From the NCBI RefSeq assembly GCF_000428985.1, contig NZ_AUAZ01000021.1:20361-84360 (forward strand): 64,000 nt of DNA, read 5' to 3'. The position numbers were made by a program, and so were the translations under genes. The notes beneath the pieces were generated by a model. The model was given only the letters and a program-made list of their open reading frames with translations. It did no database searches and was not told where the DNA came from. Numbering within the stretch: position 1 is the first letter of the stretch; each line of letters starts with the position of its first letter. This document shows, piece after piece, positions 45,332-55,826 of this stretch. This stretch comes from Marinobacterium litorale DSM 23545 (GTDB taxonomy: Bacteria; Pseudomonadota; Gammaproteobacteria; Pseudomonadales; Balneatricaceae).

Positions 45332-46507
45332 ATGACGTTGGCAGATCGCTGGTTGCTGCCGGATGGGATGAAAGAGATGTTGCCGCCGCGAGCGCGTCAT
45401 GTGGAAATGATGCGCCGACAGGTCGTCGATCTCTACGATCGTTGGGGCTATGAGCTGGTAATGCCGCCGCTGGCTGAGCATCTTGAGTCTCTGTTGACCG
45501 GTGTGGGCCAGGATCTGGCGATGAAAACCTTCAAGCTGACCGATCAGGTCAGTGGCCATATGCTGGGTGTTCGCGCCGATATGACGCCGCAGGTGGCGCG
45601 GATCGATGCGCATCGCCTGCGTACTGAAGGTCCCAGTCGCCTGTGCTATTGCGGCTCCGTGTTACATACGCGTCCCAGTCATATGCTGGCGTCCCGTAAT
45701 CCGCTGCAACTGGGCGCTGAACTCTATGGTCATGCCGGTGCCGATAGCGATGTGGAAGTGATCTCCCTGATGCTGGAGACGCTGTCTGTCGTTGGGGTGC
45801 AGGGCCAGATTACGCTGGATCTGGGGCATATCGGTGTTTTCAGTGAGTTGATGCGTACCGCGGGTCTGAATGATACCGATCAGGATCGTTTCCTGGATAT
45901 GCTGCAGCGTAAGGCGCTGCCCGAGATTGCCGAGTTTGTTGCCGGGCTGGATCTTGAAGCGCGTGTATGCGAGCAGCTGTTGGCGCTGCCGCGGCTGAAT
46001 GGTGATGAGTCGGTCATCGTGCGTGCCCGTGAGCTGTTTGTAGAGCATTCTGCCATTACGCAGGCGCTGGATTATCTGAATAGGGTTGCCCGGCGGGTGC
46101 GTAGTCGTTATCCGCAGGTGAATCTCTACTTTGACTTGGGTGAGCTGCGTGGTTACCACTACCATACGGGTATTGTGTTTGCAGCCTACACACCCCAGTT
46201 TGGTCAGGCGCTTGCCAAGGGTGGGCGATATGATGAGATTGGACGTGACTTTGGCCGGGCCCGCCCGGCGACAGGGTTTAGTGCGGACCTGAAAACGTTG
46301 CTGGAAACCGCAGGTGATATGCCTGAGGCGGAAACGCGCGTTGTGTTGGCGCCGGCAGGGGAAGATGACGCGCTGCTGCAGGCCGTAAGCGATCTGCGTG
46401 AGCAGGGAGAACGGGTCGTGCAAGCGCTGGATGGGGCGGATGTCCCGGTTAACTGTGACCGTCAGTTGATCCAGCGGGATGGGAGCTGGGTCGTAGAGAC
46501 TCGCTAG
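45332..46507 (+). CDS. hisZ: ATP phosphoribosyltransferase regulatory subunit HisZ
   Basis: The HisRS-like fold is clear: WLLPDGMKEMLPP, RADMTPQVARIDAHRL, QLGAELYGHAG and YFDLGELRGYHYHTGIVFAAY, but the anticodon-binding domain of real HisRS is missing, as in HisZ (391 residues). It activates the short-form HisG that opens histidine synthesis; hisG itself is not here. ATG 45332 is chosen (GGGAG upstream). A true hisS lies later in the window. It is 34 bases before purA, the usual order. Confidence 0.94.
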   Translation: MTLADRWLLPDGMKEMLPPRARHVEMMRRQVVDLYDRWGYELVMPPLAEHLESLLTGVGQDLAMKTFKLTDQVSGHMLGVRADMTPQVARIDAHRLRTEGPSRLCYCGSVLHTRPSHMLASRNPLQLGAELYGHAGADSDVEVISLMLETLSVVGVQGQITLDLGHIGVFSELMRTAGLNDTDQDRFLDMLQRKALPEIAEFVAGLDLEARVCEQLLALPRLNGDESVIVRARELFVEHSAITQALDYLNRVARRVRSRYPQVNLYFDLGELRGYHYHTGIVFAAYTPQFGQALAKGGRYDEIGRDFGRARPATGFSADLKTLLETAGDMPEAETRVVLAPAGEDDALLQAVSDLREQGERVVQALDGADVPVNCDRQLIQRDGSWVVETR

Positions 46508-46520
46508 ATTTCCTTTTTAA

Positions 46521-47837
<1,317 letters not shown>

Positions 47838-47856
47838 TGGGTAGGGCGTGAAACAA

Positions 47857-47887
47857 AAAAAACCGCACTTTGAAGTGCGGTTTTTTT
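47857..47887. terminator. Bidirectional terminator between purA and suhB
   Basis: The stem AAAACCGCACTT/AAGTGCGGTTTT has A and T runs on both sides, suiting both convergent genes. Confidence 0.9.
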
Positions 47888-47908
47888 ATGCCGTGCGCGG
47901 GCGCCGGG

Positions 47909-48712
47909 TTAGCTGATTGCCGGATGCATCGCCTTGAGCAGGGCTTTGAACATCTTCGGGTTGCCGGCCACCAGTTTGCCACTTTCGCGATGGTTACTGC
48001 CGCCGCTGGTGTCGCCCACGAGGCCGCCCGCCTCCTGCAGCATTAAGAGTCCCGCGTCCTGTTCGGTATCGTTCAGGCCCAGCTGAAAGAATCCGTCTAC
48101 GCGGCCGGCAGCGGTGTAAGCCAGGTTTAATGACACGGATCCGGTATTGAACGGGGTGGCACCTGAGCTTACCAGTTCACGCATCATGGAGAGCTGGTTA
48201 TCCAGTCCGGAGCGGTCGCTGCTGCGTCCCAGAAAGCCGGTGGCGACTAGAGCGCCTTCCAGTCCTTTAAGGCCGCTGACGCGCAGGCGTTTGCCATTGA
48301 GTTGTGCACCTTCTCCGCGGGAAGCAGTGAACTCCTCGCCGGTGATAGGGTTAAGAATCAGCGCGTGCGTGACCTTGCCTTTAACCCGGCCGACCAGCGT
48401 CAGCGCAAAAGCGGGCAGGGCATTGGAGAAATTGGCCAGGCTGTCGATGGGCGTGATCTGCCAGTCACAGGGCGTCGGGCCCTCGCCGCTGGCCTCGTAG
48501 CGACCGCTGTAATCCCCGGTGACCGTGTGGTGCGGGTAGGCTTTCTGCAGGTTGTGTGCGAAGGTGCGCTCGGCCTGATGGCACAGGTCGTTGATGTAGG
48601 TGGCGACACTGGCCTGTTCGGACTTGATCAAATCCAGGCGTTCGGTGGCGCGGGCGATCTGCTCGGCAGCGAGGCGCGCAGCCCGCAGCGCGATATTGAC
48701 CATTGGTTGCAT
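47909..48712 (-). CDS. suhB: SuhB-family protein with degenerate inositol-monophosphatase metal site
   Basis: The whole protein aligns with SuhB (start HPMLNIA-like QPMVNIALRAAR, FTASRGEGAQLNG, AAGRVDGFFQLGL). The catalytic metal motifs are eroded: TEESG reads TGDYSG (66-70), DPLDGTTNF reads TPIDSLANF (87-95), so one metal Asp is Thr87 and the catalytic Thr is Leu92, and WDFAAG reads TEQDAG (216-221) with Glu for Asp. Only Asp90 of the core set is unchanged. In E. coli SuhB acts with Nus factors in rRNA antitermination, a role not needing phosphatase activity. Divergent from trmJ, as in E. coli. Phosphatase activity is doubtful. Confidence 0.85.
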   Translation of the reverse strand: MQPMVNIALRAARLAAEQIARATERLDLIKSEQASVATYINDLCHQAERTFAHNLQKAYPHHTVTGDYSGRYEASGEGPTPCDWQITPIDSLANFSNALPAFALTLVGRVKGKVTHALILNPITGEEFTASRGEGAQLNGKRLRVSGLKGLEGALVATGFLGRSSDRSGLDNQLSMMRELVSSGATPFNTGSVSLNLAYTAAGRVDGFFQLGLNDTEQDAGLLMLQEAGGLVGDTSGGSNHRESGKLVAGNPKMFKALLKAMHPAIS

Positions 48713-48869
48713 CGGTAATGGGATCCAGTCGTTCGTGGAAAATCAAACCCGCATTGTAGCTTAGTAGACGGTTGTGAAGAACCTTTAACGCACCTTGGTG
48801 CGCGCCTTTCTCGATAAACCTGCATAAATTCTGCTACTATTAGCGCCCATTTTTTTCGGGCGTCGCCTT

Positions 48870-49625
48870 ATGCTTGATCATATCCGCATCGTTTTAGTGA
48901 ATACCACTCACCCCGGTAATATCGGTGCCGTGGCGCGCGCCATGAAAAATATGGGCTTGAGTGATCTGGTGCTGGTTGAACCTAAGGTTTTCCCTGATGA
49001 GGCGGCGACGGCACGCGCCTCTGGCGCTACCGATATCCTGGATAATGCGCGCGTAGTCGGGTACCTTGAGGACGCGCTGGATGATTGCCAGCTTGTCGTG
49101 GGTACCAGTGCGCGTGGGCGGCATATTCCCTGGCCAGTCATTGACCCGCGAGAGCTGGCAGCGATTGCTGCACCGGTGGCGGGTCAGTCCCGGGTGGCGA
49201 TCCTGTTCGGACGCGAAGATCGCGGCCTGACCAACGATGAGCTGCATGCATGCCATCATCACGTCCATATCCCTTCAGTTGAAGGCTTCAGTTCCTTAAA
49301 TATAGCGGCGGCGGTTCAGGTGGTCTGTTATGAGCTTCGTATGGAAGCGTTGTCGTCCGAGCGTTCGAATAGGCCGCAATGGGGAACTGACTGGGATATC
49401 GAATTGGCCGATCATGCAGAGTTGGAGCGTATGTTTGCGCATCTCGAGCAGACGCTGATCGATATCGACTTTCTGGATCCGGACAATCCGCGTCAATTGA
49501 TGCCGCGTCTACGTCGTCTGTTTTTACGTGCGGTCCCCGATAAGGTTGAAGTGAACGTGCTGCGGGGGATTCTGAAATCTGTTAACCGGTCTATGGTTGC
49601 CAAGTCGCGAAGCGATGAGCGCTAG
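48870..49625 (+). CDS. trmJ: tRNA (cytidine/uridine-2'-O-)-methyltransferase TrmJ
   Basis: This is a SPOUT-family enzyme: LVNTTHPGNIGAVARAMKNMG, FGREDRGLTNDEL and IPSVEGFSSLNIAAAVQVV contribute to the knot that binds S-adenosylmethionine. It methylates position 32 in the anticodon loop of tRNAs. Length 251 fits (246 in E. coli). It is divergent from suhB and upstream of iscR, the usual order; a probable -10 TACTAT is at 48835. Confidence 0.95.
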   Translation: MLDHIRIVLVNTTHPGNIGAVARAMKNMGLSDLVLVEPKVFPDEAATARASGATDILDNARVVGYLEDALDDCQLVVGTSARGRHIPWPVIDPRELAAIAAPVAGQSRVAILFGREDRGLTNDELHACHHHVHIPSVEGFSSLNIAAAVQVVCYELRMEALSSERSNRPQWGTDWDIELADHAELERMFAHLEQTLIDIDFLDPDNPRQLMPRLRRLFLRAVPDKVEVNVLRGILKSVNRSMVAKSRSDER

Positions 49626-49639
49626 GTATCGCCTGGGCC

Positions 49640-49668
49640 TTAATTCCGACCTTATTTGTCGGAATTAA
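49640..49668. repeat. Perfect 11-bp inverted repeat between trmJ and iscR
   Basis: TTAATTCCGAC (49640-49650) and GTCGGAATTAA (49658-49668) are separated by seven bases. There is no T-tract, so a terminator is less certain than an operator or processing hairpin. It ends where the IscR-like site begins. Confidence 0.7.
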
Positions 49669-49700
49669 TAGTTGACTAAAAACCTTGGTTTTTGCATAAT
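49668..49700 (+). promoter_or_regulatory. isc operon promoter with type-1 IscR site
   Basis: TTGACT (49672-49677), 17 bp and CATAAT (49695-49700) form a good sigma-70 promoter. ATAGTTGACT (49668-49677) is the left half of the type-1 IscR motif and overlaps the -35, so Fe-S-loaded IscR should repress here. The right half is weak. Confidence 0.7.
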
Positions 49701-49734
49701 TCACCCAGACTCATCATGAGTAGTGAGGATAACT

Positions 49735-50223
49735 ATGCGACTGACAACTAAAGGCCGTTACGCGGTTACGGCAATGCTGGATCTGGCGTTGCACGAGGGC
49801 AAAGGGCCGATCAGCCTGGCGGATATTTCCGAGCGTCAGGGGATCTCTCTGTCCTATCTGGAGCAACTTTTTGCCAAGCTGCGCCGTAACGATCTGGTGC
49901 ACAGTGTGCGCGGGCCTGGTGGTGGTTACCAGCTCAAGCGTGAACGTGGACAGATTAACGTGGCTGAGGTGATCGACGCGGTCAATGAATCGGTTGACGC
50001 CACGGGTTGCAATAACACCGGTAGTTGCAATGGCGGTGAGGTTTGTTTGACCCATCATCTCTGGTGTGACTTGAGCGATCAGATTCACCGTTTTCTCAGC
50101 AGTATCAGCTTGGCCGATCTGGTTTATCGCCACGACGTACAAGAGGTCGCTGAGCGTCAGGAACAGCGCGGTCGGGCGCATCCTGAACAATTGATTGCCA
50201 GTAGCGTTGCTTCGGCTTCCTGA
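49735..50223 (+). CDS. iscR: Fe-S cluster assembly transcription factor IscR
   Basis: [20 protein letters not shown] begins an Rrf2-type winged helix. The three Cys ligands are in [13 protein letters not shown] and the fourth ligand His is in CLTHHLW, as in E. coli IscR. GTGAGGAT precedes ATG 49735, giving 162 residues. It senses Fe-S status and controls its own operon, iscS-iscX, just downstream. Confidence 0.97.
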   Translation: MRLTTKGRYAVTAMLDLALHEGKGPISLADISERQGISLSYLEQLFAKLRRNDLVHSVRGPGGGYQLKRERGQINVAEVIDAVNESVDATGCNNTGSCNGGEVCLTHHLWCDLSDQIHRFLSSISLADLVYRHDVQEVAERQEQRGRAHPEQLIASSVASAS

Positions 50224-50246
50224 AGCGAACTGTTTTGGAGAGTGAA

Positions 50247-51461
50247 ATGAAATTGCCGATCTATCTCGACTATTCCGCAACGACGCCGGTTGATCCGCGT
50301 GTGGCAGAGAAGATGATGGCTTGTCTGACGCCGGATGGCATCTTCGGCAACCCGGCTTCCCGCTCGCACCAGTTTGGCTGGAAGGCTGAGGAAGCGGTAG
50401 AAACGGCCCGTCGCCAGGTGGCTGATCTGCTCGGGGCTGACCCCCGTGAGATTGTCTGGACCTCCGGTGCGACCGAGTCCGACAACCTGGCGATCAAAGG
50501 TGTGGCGCATTTCTACAACAAGAAAGGCAAGCACATCATTACCTCCAAGATTGAGCATAAGGCGGTCTTGGATACCTGTCGTCAGCTGGAGCGTGAAGGG
50601 TTTGAAGTGACCTACCTGACGCCGGGTAGCGACGGCATTATTACCCCGCAGATGGTGGCGGATGCACTGCGAGACGATACGATTCTCGTTTCCCTGATGC
50701 ACGTGAATAACGAAATCGGCACCATTACCGATATTGCGGCGATCGGTGAGCTGACGCGCAGTCACGGCGTTTTGCTGCATGTTGATGCGGCGCAGAGCGT
50801 GGGTAAACTGCCGCTCGATATGAGTGCCATGAAAGTGGATCTGCTGTCTATCTCCGGCCACAAAATGTACGGCCCGAAAGGCATTGGCGCGTTGTACGTG
50901 CGCCGTAAGCCGCGAGTGCGTCTTGAAGCTCAGATGCATGGTGGCGGTCACGAGCGCGGTATGCGCTCCGGTACGCTGCCGACTCACCAGATTGTGGGTA
51001 TGGGTGAAGCCGCGCGGATCTGCGCTGAAGAGATGGTTTCAGAATCCAAGCATCTGCAAGCGCTGCGTGAGCGTTTCTGGAACGGCATCAAGGATATGGA
51101 AGAGGTGCACGTGAACGGCTCTATGGAGCAGCGCGTCTCGGGTAACCTTAACGTCAGCTTCGCATTCGTCGAAGGTGAGTCGCTGCTGATGTCACTCAAG
51201 GATCTGGCTGTTTCGTCGGGTTCTGCATGCACGTCCGCAAGCCTTGAGCCGTCCTACGTGCTGCGGGCGCTGGGGCTCAATGATGAGCTCGCCCACAGTT
51301 CTATCCGCTTCTCGTTTGGTCGCTTTACCACCGATGAGGAAGTGGATTACGCCACCGGGCAGATCCGGGAGGCGGTGGACAAGCTGCGTGAGTTGTCACC
51401 GCTGTGGGATATGTACAAAGACGGCATCGATTTAAATACAGTTGAGTGGGCTCACCACTAA
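50247..51461 (+). CDS. iscS: Cysteine desulfurase IscS
   Basis: [18 protein letters not shown] opens the PLP fold; the PLP lysine lies in [17 protein letters not shown] and the mobile catalytic Cys in [19 protein letters not shown]. It supplies persulfide sulfur to IscU, ThiI, TusA and others. ATG 50247 follows TTGGAGAG and gives 404 residues, as in E. coli. Confidence 0.98.
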   Translation: MKLPIYLDYSATTPVDPRVAEKMMACLTPDGIFGNPASRSHQFGWKAEEAVETARRQVADLLGADPREIVWTSGATESDNLAIKGVAHFYNKKGKHIITSKIEHKAVLDTCRQLEREGFEVTYLTPGSDGIITPQMVADALRDDTILVSLMHVNNEIGTITDIAAIGELTRSHGVLLHVDAAQSVGKLPLDMSAMKVDLLSISGHKMYGPKGIGALYVRRKPRVRLEAQMHGGGHERGMRSGTLPTHQIVGMGEAARICAEEMVSESKHLQALRERFWNGIKDMEEVHVNGSMEQRVSGNLNVSFAFVEGESLLMSLKDLAVSSGSACTSASLEPSYVLRALGLNDELAHSSIRFSFGRFTTDEEVDYATGQIREAVDKLRELSPLWDMYKDGIDLNTVEWAHH

Positions 51462-51492
51462 AGCGGGCTGTAAAAAGCTCTTGGAGGTCATT

Positions 51493-51873
51493 ATGGCTTA
51501 CAGCGAACAGGTTATTGATCATTACGAAAACCCGCGTAATGTCGGCAAAATGGATGATAAAGACGATCATGTGGGTACCGGTATGGTCGGCGCGCCGGCG
51601 TGCGGCGACGTGATGCGTCTGCAAATCCGAGTCAGCGATGAAGGTGTTATTGAAGACGCTAAATTCAAGACCTACGGCTGCGGTTCTGCTATCGCGTCAA
51701 GCTCCCTGATTACCGAGTGGGTCAAAGGGATGACGCTGGATCAGGCGTCCGAATTGAAAAATTCGCAGATCGCCGAAGAACTGGCGTTGCCGCCGGTCAA
51801 GATCCACTGCTCGGTGCTGGCTGAAGATGCGATCAAGGCCGCGATCGAGGATTATCGTAAGAAGCGCTCCTGA
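51493..51873 (+). CDS. iscU: Fe-S cluster scaffold IscU
   Basis: The three ligand Cys are in [20 protein letters not shown] and [11 protein letters not shown]. The LPPVK HscA-recognition motif is seen as [12 protein letters not shown] 51493 after TTGGAGGT gives 126 residues. Fe-S clusters are built on this protein with IscS and released by HscA/HscB. Confidence 0.98.
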   Translation: MAYSEQVIDHYENPRNVGKMDDKDDHVGTGMVGAPACGDVMRLQIRVSDEGVIEDAKFKTYGCGSAIASSSLITEWVKGMTLDQASELKNSQIAEELALPPVKIHCSVLAEDAIKAAIEDYRKKRS

Positions 51874-51902
51874 GGGGGCGCCAGAGCCTAGGCGAGGATA
51901 GT

Positions 51903-52226
51903 ATGGCGATCAGTATGACCGAAGCTGCAGTCAATCACGTGGCTCGTTATCTGGAAAAACGGGGGCAGGGTGCCGGTATTCGTGTCGGTGTGCGTACCTC
52001 GGGTTGCTCCGGTATGGCTTACGTGCTTGAGTTTATCGACGCGGTTGAGGATGACGATCAGATTTTCGAATTTGATGGCGTACGCGTCGCGATCGACCCC
52101 AAGAGCCTGGTTTACCTGGATGGAACCGAGCTGGATTTCGTCAAGGAGGGGCTCAATGAAGGGTTCAAGTTCAACAACCCCAACGTGCGCAGTGAGTGTG
52201 GGTGCGGCGAAAGCTTTAACGTCTGA
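51903..52226 (+). CDS. iscA: A-type Fe-S carrier IscA
   Basis: The three cluster Cys are in [15 protein letters not shown] and [11 protein letters not shown], as in IscA. Length 107 equals the family. It passes clusters to apo-enzymes. Confidence 0.97.
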   Translation: MAISMTEAAVNHVARYLEKRGQGAGIRVGVRTSGCSGMAYVLEFIDAVEDDDQIFEFDGVRVAIDPKSLVYLDGTELDFVKEGLNEGFKFNNPNVRSECGCGESFNV

Positions 52227-52249
52227 GTCGAATCGGAGAGCAGGCTGCT

Positions 52250-52780
52250 ATGGATATGAGCCGCAACTATTTTGAGCTGCTCGGCCTGGAGCCAGGCTAC
52301 GATGTTGATCTGGCATTGCTGAGCGAGCGTTATCGGGCTCTGCAGAAAGAGTGGCATCCGGATCGTTTTGCTCACCGATCTGACCGAGAACGCCGTATGG
52401 CGGTACAGTATACCGCTCACCTCAACGAGGCTCTGGCGACACTTAAATCACCCTTGCGCCGGGCTCAATATCTTCTTCTTCTGGCCGGTCGTGACACCCA
52501 TGGTGAATCCTCTGGCCAGCTTGATCCCATGTTTCTGATGGAGCAGATGGAGTTGCGTGAACGGCTCGCTGAAGTTGGCGATGCCAGCGACCCGGATGCT
52601 GAGCTGGATGCGCTTGCCGAACAGGCGCAGGCGTCGATGCGCACACTCCAGCATGAATTTGTCTCCCTTTATGCCCAGTCCGATCTAGATGCCGCGGAAG
52701 CGGTTGTTCGCAAAATGCAGTTCATGACCAAGCTGATAAGCGAAATAGAAGCGGCTGAAGATCGTCTGGCTGATTACTGA
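52250..52780 (+). CDS. hscB: Co-chaperone HscB
   Basis: The J-domain (about 5-75) has [20 protein letters not shown] and [10 protein letters not shown] with the HPD motif that stimulates HscA. The C-terminal helical domain (about 85-175) binds IscU. Length 176 (171 in E. coli). It lies 11 bases before hscA. Confidence 0.96.
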   Translation: MDMSRNYFELLGLEPGYDVDLALLSERYRALQKEWHPDRFAHRSDRERRMAVQYTAHLNEALATLKSPLRRAQYLLLLAGRDTHGESSGQLDPMFLMEQMELRERLAEVGDASDPDAELDALAEQAQASMRTLQHEFVSLYAQSDLDAAEAVVRKMQFMTKLISEIEAAEDRLADY

Positions 52781-52791
52781 ACGGAAGGTGT

Positions 52792-54672
52792 ATGGCCCTT
52801 TTGCAAATTGCTGAACCCGGTCAGAGCGCAGCGCCCCATGAGCGCAAGCTCGCGGTCGGGATCGATCTTGGAACCACCAACTCATTGGCCGCCACTGTTC
52901 GCAGCGGGGAGGCGCAGACATTGCCCGATGAGCAGGGGCGTCACCTGTTGCCATCCGTTGTGCATTACGGTCGGGAGTCGGCTCCGGAGGTCGGTGGCGA
53001 TGCTCTCGTCCGGGCTGCTGAAGACCCCTACAACACGATTATTTCCGTCAAACGCCTGATGGGGCGGGGTGTCGAGGATGTGCTCTCCTTTGGTGATGAG
53101 CTGCCTTACCATTTCGTGCCGGGTGATGGCGGTATGCCCTATATCGAGACGGCGGCAGGGCCGCGCAGCCCTGTTCAGGTATCGGCAGAGATCCTTCGAA
53201 CGCTGCGTCAGCGTGCCGAAACCAGTCTTGATGGCGAATTGACCGGCGCGGTCATTACGGTACCCGCCTATTTCGATGATGCCCAGCGTCAGGCGACCAA
53301 GGATGCCGCGCGACTGGCTGGATTGAAAGTTTTGCGCCTGCTTAATGAGCCAACGGCAGCAGCGGTGGCCTATGGCCTGGATGAGGGTGAAGAAGGGGTC
53401 ATCGCGGTCTATGATCTGGGTGGTGGTACCTTCGATATATCTGTGCTGCGTTTGAACAAAGGTGTGTTCGAGGTGCTGGCTACCGGTGGTGATAGCGCGC
53501 TGGGTGGCGATGACCTGGATTATGCGTTGGCGCGCTGGATGCTTGAGCAGTCGGGGATTGAATTAACTCCGGATGCACAGCAAGCGCGCTACCTGACGAC
53601 GCTGGCGCGTTCTGTCAAAGAGCAGCTGACTGATCAGACTTCTGTTCAGGTGGATCTCGAAGTGGCCGGCCAGAGCGTTTCGGTGACGGTGAGTCGGGAT
53701 CAGTTTGATGCTGTGGTGGAACCACTGGTCAAGAAGACCTTGCGCGCCTGCCGTCGAGCTCTGCGCGACGCGGGTGTCGATACCGATGAAGTGCGCGATG
53801 TCGTGATGGTTGGCGGCTCTACCCGAGTGCCTTTGGTGCGTACGCGCGTCGGCGAGCTCTTTGGCCGCGAGCCCCATATCGATATCGACCCGGATCGGGT
53901 GGTTGCGATTGGTGCCGCGATTCAGGCGGATGTTCTGGCCGGGAACAAGCCGGATAGTGACCTGCTGCTGCTTGACGTCATTCCGCTATCACTCGGTCTT
54001 GAAACCATGGGTGGGTTGGTTGAGAAAGTTATCCACCGTAACACGGCGATCCCTGTGGGCCGTGCGCAGGAGTTTACCACTTACCAGGATGGTCAGACTG
54101 CGATGGCTATCCATGTGGTTCAAGGTGAGCGTGAACTGGTGTCCGACTGTCGTTCGCTGGCGCGTTTCGTTCTGCGTGGTATTCCTCCGATGGCAGCAGG
54201 CGCCGCCAAGATTCGCGTAACCTTTCAGGTGGATGCGGATGGTCTGCTAAGCGTTGCTGCGCAGGAGCTCTCAACCGGTGTCGAGAGCAGTATTCAGGTG
54301 AAGCCTTCCTACGGTCTTAGCGATGATGAAATCACCAGCATGTTGAAGGATTCATTCAGTCATGCGGAGGAGGATCTCGTTGCCCGGGCATTGCGCGAGC
54401 AGCAGGTGGAAGCGGAGCGCCTGGTTTCCGCACTTGAAGCGGCCATCGCTCAGGATGGAGAACTGCTTGAGAACGCCGAGCGCGCCGAGTTGGAGCATGA
54501 AATGGCCTATCTGAGAGAGTTGGCTCGCGGCGCCGATGCGGCTGCGATTGAAGCGGGTGTCGAGGCTTTAGCTAAACTCAGTGATAGCTTCGCGGCGCGG
54601 CGGATGGATAAAGGGATCCAGCGAGCACTTCAGGGTCACCGCATCGATGAATTGGATAAGGAGTCAGAGTGA
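52792..54672 (+). CDS. hscA: Fe-S assembly chaperone HscA (Hsp70)
   Basis: The nucleotide-binding domain starts [15 protein letters not shown] and has [14 protein letters not shown] and [14 protein letters not shown]. The substrate-binding domain follows from about 385 with [18 protein letters not shown]. It binds the LPPVK loop of IscU and drives cluster transfer with HscB. Length 626 (616 in E. coli). The TGA overlaps the fdx ATG. Confidence 0.98.
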   Translation: MALLQIAEPGQSAAPHERKLAVGIDLGTTNSLAATVRSGEAQTLPDEQGRHLLPSVVHYGRESAPEVGGDALVRAAEDPYNTIISVKRLMGRGVEDVLSFGDELPYHFVPGDGGMPYIETAAGPRSPVQVSAEILRTLRQRAETSLDGELTGAVITVPAYFDDAQRQATKDAARLAGLKVLRLLNEPTAAAVAYGLDEGEEGVIAVYDLGGGTFDISVLRLNKGVFEVLATGGDSALGGDDLDYALARWMLEQSGIELTPDAQQARYLTTLARSVKEQLTDQTSVQVDLEVAGQSVSVTVSRDQFDAVVEPLVKKTLRACRRALRDAGVDTDEVRDVVMVGGSTRVPLVRTRVGELFGREPHIDIDPDRVVAIGAAIQADVLAGNKPDSDLLLLDVIPLSLGLETMGGLVEKVIHRNTAIPVGRAQEFTTYQDGQTAMAIHVVQGERELVSDCRSLARFVLRGIPPMAAGAAKIRVTFQVDADGLLSVAAQELSTGVESSIQVKPSYGLSDDEITSMLKDSFSHAEEDLVARALREQQVEAERLVSALEAAIAQDGELLENAERAELEHEMAYLRELARGADAAAIEAGVEALAKLSDSFAARRMDKGIQRALQGHRIDELDKESE

Positions 54673-55010
54673 TGCCGCAGTTAATTTTTCTGCCCCATAA
54701 TGAGCTGTGCCCCGAGGGGAAGGTGATCGAGGTGGATCCAGGCGTCACAATCTGCGATGCCGCACTGCAAAACGGGATTGAGATTGAACACGCCTGTGAG
54801 AAATCCTGCGCGTGTACCACCTGTCACGTGATTGTCCGGGAAGGTTTCGAGTCGTTGGAAGAGTCGGATGAGCTGGAAGACGATATGCTCGACAAGGCGT
54901 GGGGGTTGGAACCGGAGTCTCGTCTGAGCTGTCAGGCCGTGGTCGCGGAAGATGACTTGGTCGTCGAGATTCCCAAGTACACGATTAATCAGGTTTCCGA
55001 GCAACACTGA
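54672..55010 (+). CDS. fdx: Adrenodoxin-type [2Fe-2S] ferredoxin
   Basis: The ligand Cys are in EHACEKSCACTTCHVIV and LSCQAVV, the adrenodoxin-type spacing. It donates electrons for cluster assembly on IscU. It starts inside the hscA stop codon (ATGATG region). Length 112 (111 in E. coli). Confidence 0.97.
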   Translation: MPQLIFLPHNELCPEGKVIEVDPGVTICDAALQNGIEIEHACEKSCACTTCHVIVREGFESLEESDELEDDMLDKAWGLEPESRLSCQAVVAEDDLVVEIPKYTINQVSEQH

Positions 55011-55026
55011 TGGTTGGAGCGTAGCG

Positions 55027-55227
55027 ATGGGTTTCAAATGGGTGGATGTGCTCGATATAGCCATCGAGCTGGACGAGAAGTATCCGGATGTGGATCCGAT
55101 GACGATCAGCTTCCCGGATCTGTATCAGAAAGTGATGGATCTCGATGAATTTGAAGATGATCCGTCACATTGCGGTGAGAAAATACTGGAAGCGATCCAG
55201 ATGGCCTGGATAGACGAGAAGGATTAG
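55027..55227 (+). CDS. iscX: IscX (YfhJ) Fe-S assembly adaptor
   Basis: This acidic 66-residue protein has FKWVDVLDIAIELDEKYPDVDP and DLYQKVMDLDEFEDDP, a close match to IscX. IscX binds IscS and modulates iron delivery. ATG 55027 is preceded by GGAGCG. It ends the isc operon before a terminator. Confidence 0.95.
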   Translation: MGFKWVDVLDIAIELDEKYPDVDPMTISFPDLYQKVMDLDEFEDDPSHCGEKILEAIQMAWIDEKD

Positions 55228-55250
55228 CCGCAAACGCTCGCTTTGAATGC

Positions 55251-55273
55251 GCCCGGGATCTCCGGGCCTTTTA
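55251..55273 (+). terminator. Terminator of the isc operon
   Basis: GCCCGG-GATCT-CCGGGC followed by CTTTTATT. It separates isc from ndk. Confidence 0.8.
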
Positions 55274-55308
55274 TTATTGAGCGACTATTAAGTTTTGCTG
55301 CGCTCACG

Positions 55309-55314
55309 TATAAT
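55309..55314 (+). promoter_or_regulatory. ndk promoter -10 element
   Basis: A consensus TATAAT lies 51 bases before the ndk start. No good -35 is found at 16-18 bp. Confidence 0.5.
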
Positions 55315-55365
55315 GTTGCGCCTTATTATTTTCCACCCTACAAACGATGGGATAAGATTTCTACC

Positions 55366-55773
55366 ATGGCTACTGAACGTACACTTTCTATCATCAAGCC
55401 GGATGCCGTTGCCAAAAATGTTATCGGTGAAATTCTGACCCGCTTCGAAAAGGCGGGCCTGAAGGTCGTCGAAATGCAGATGAAAACGCTGAGCAAAACC
55501 GAAGCGGAAGGTTTCTACGCCGAGCACAAAGAGCGTCCTTTCTTTGCTGATCTGGTTGCGTTCATGACGTCCGGTCCGGTTGTTGTCCAGGTTCTCGAAG
55601 GCGACAACGCGATCGCTCAGAACCGCGAACTGATGGGCGCCACTAATCCGAAGGAAGCGGCTGAAGGTACGATCCGTCGTGATTTCGCCGAATCGATCGA
55701 TGCCAACGCTGTACACGGTTCCGATTCCGCAGCTTCTGCAGAACGTGAGATCGCTTACTTCTTCGGTAACTGA
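55366..55773 (+). CDS. ndk: Nucleoside diphosphate kinase
   Basis: [20 protein letters not shown] starts the fold and [16 protein letters not shown] holds the phosphorylated His. It equilibrates nucleoside di- and triphosphates. ATG 55366 gives 135 residues, the usual family length; the upstream start at 55243 would add 41 atypical residues and includes the promoter. Confidence 0.98.
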   Translation: MATERTLSIIKPDAVAKNVIGEILTRFEKAGLKVVEMQMKTLSKTEAEGFYAEHKERPFFADLVAFMTSGPVVVQVLEGDNAIAQNRELMGATNPKEAAEGTIRRDFAESIDANAVHGSDSAASAEREIAYFFGN

Positions 55774-55781
55774 TCTTTCCG

Positions 55782-55801
55782 GGGCCGCCGGCCGGCGGCC
55801 C
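55782..55801. repeat. Perfect 20-bp GC palindrome after ndk
   Basis: The palindrome runs GGGCCGCCGG/CCGGCGGCCC and starts eight bases after the ndk stop. No T-run follows, so it may be a mRNA-stabilising or Rho-linked hairpin rather than an intrinsic terminator. Confidence 0.7.
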
Positions 55802-55826
55802 TAACACCCTCAAGCGAGTACTTCCC

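Noticed and set aside
55243..55365. 41-residue N-terminal extension of ndk
   Set aside because: It covers the terminator and promoter and is absent from the family.
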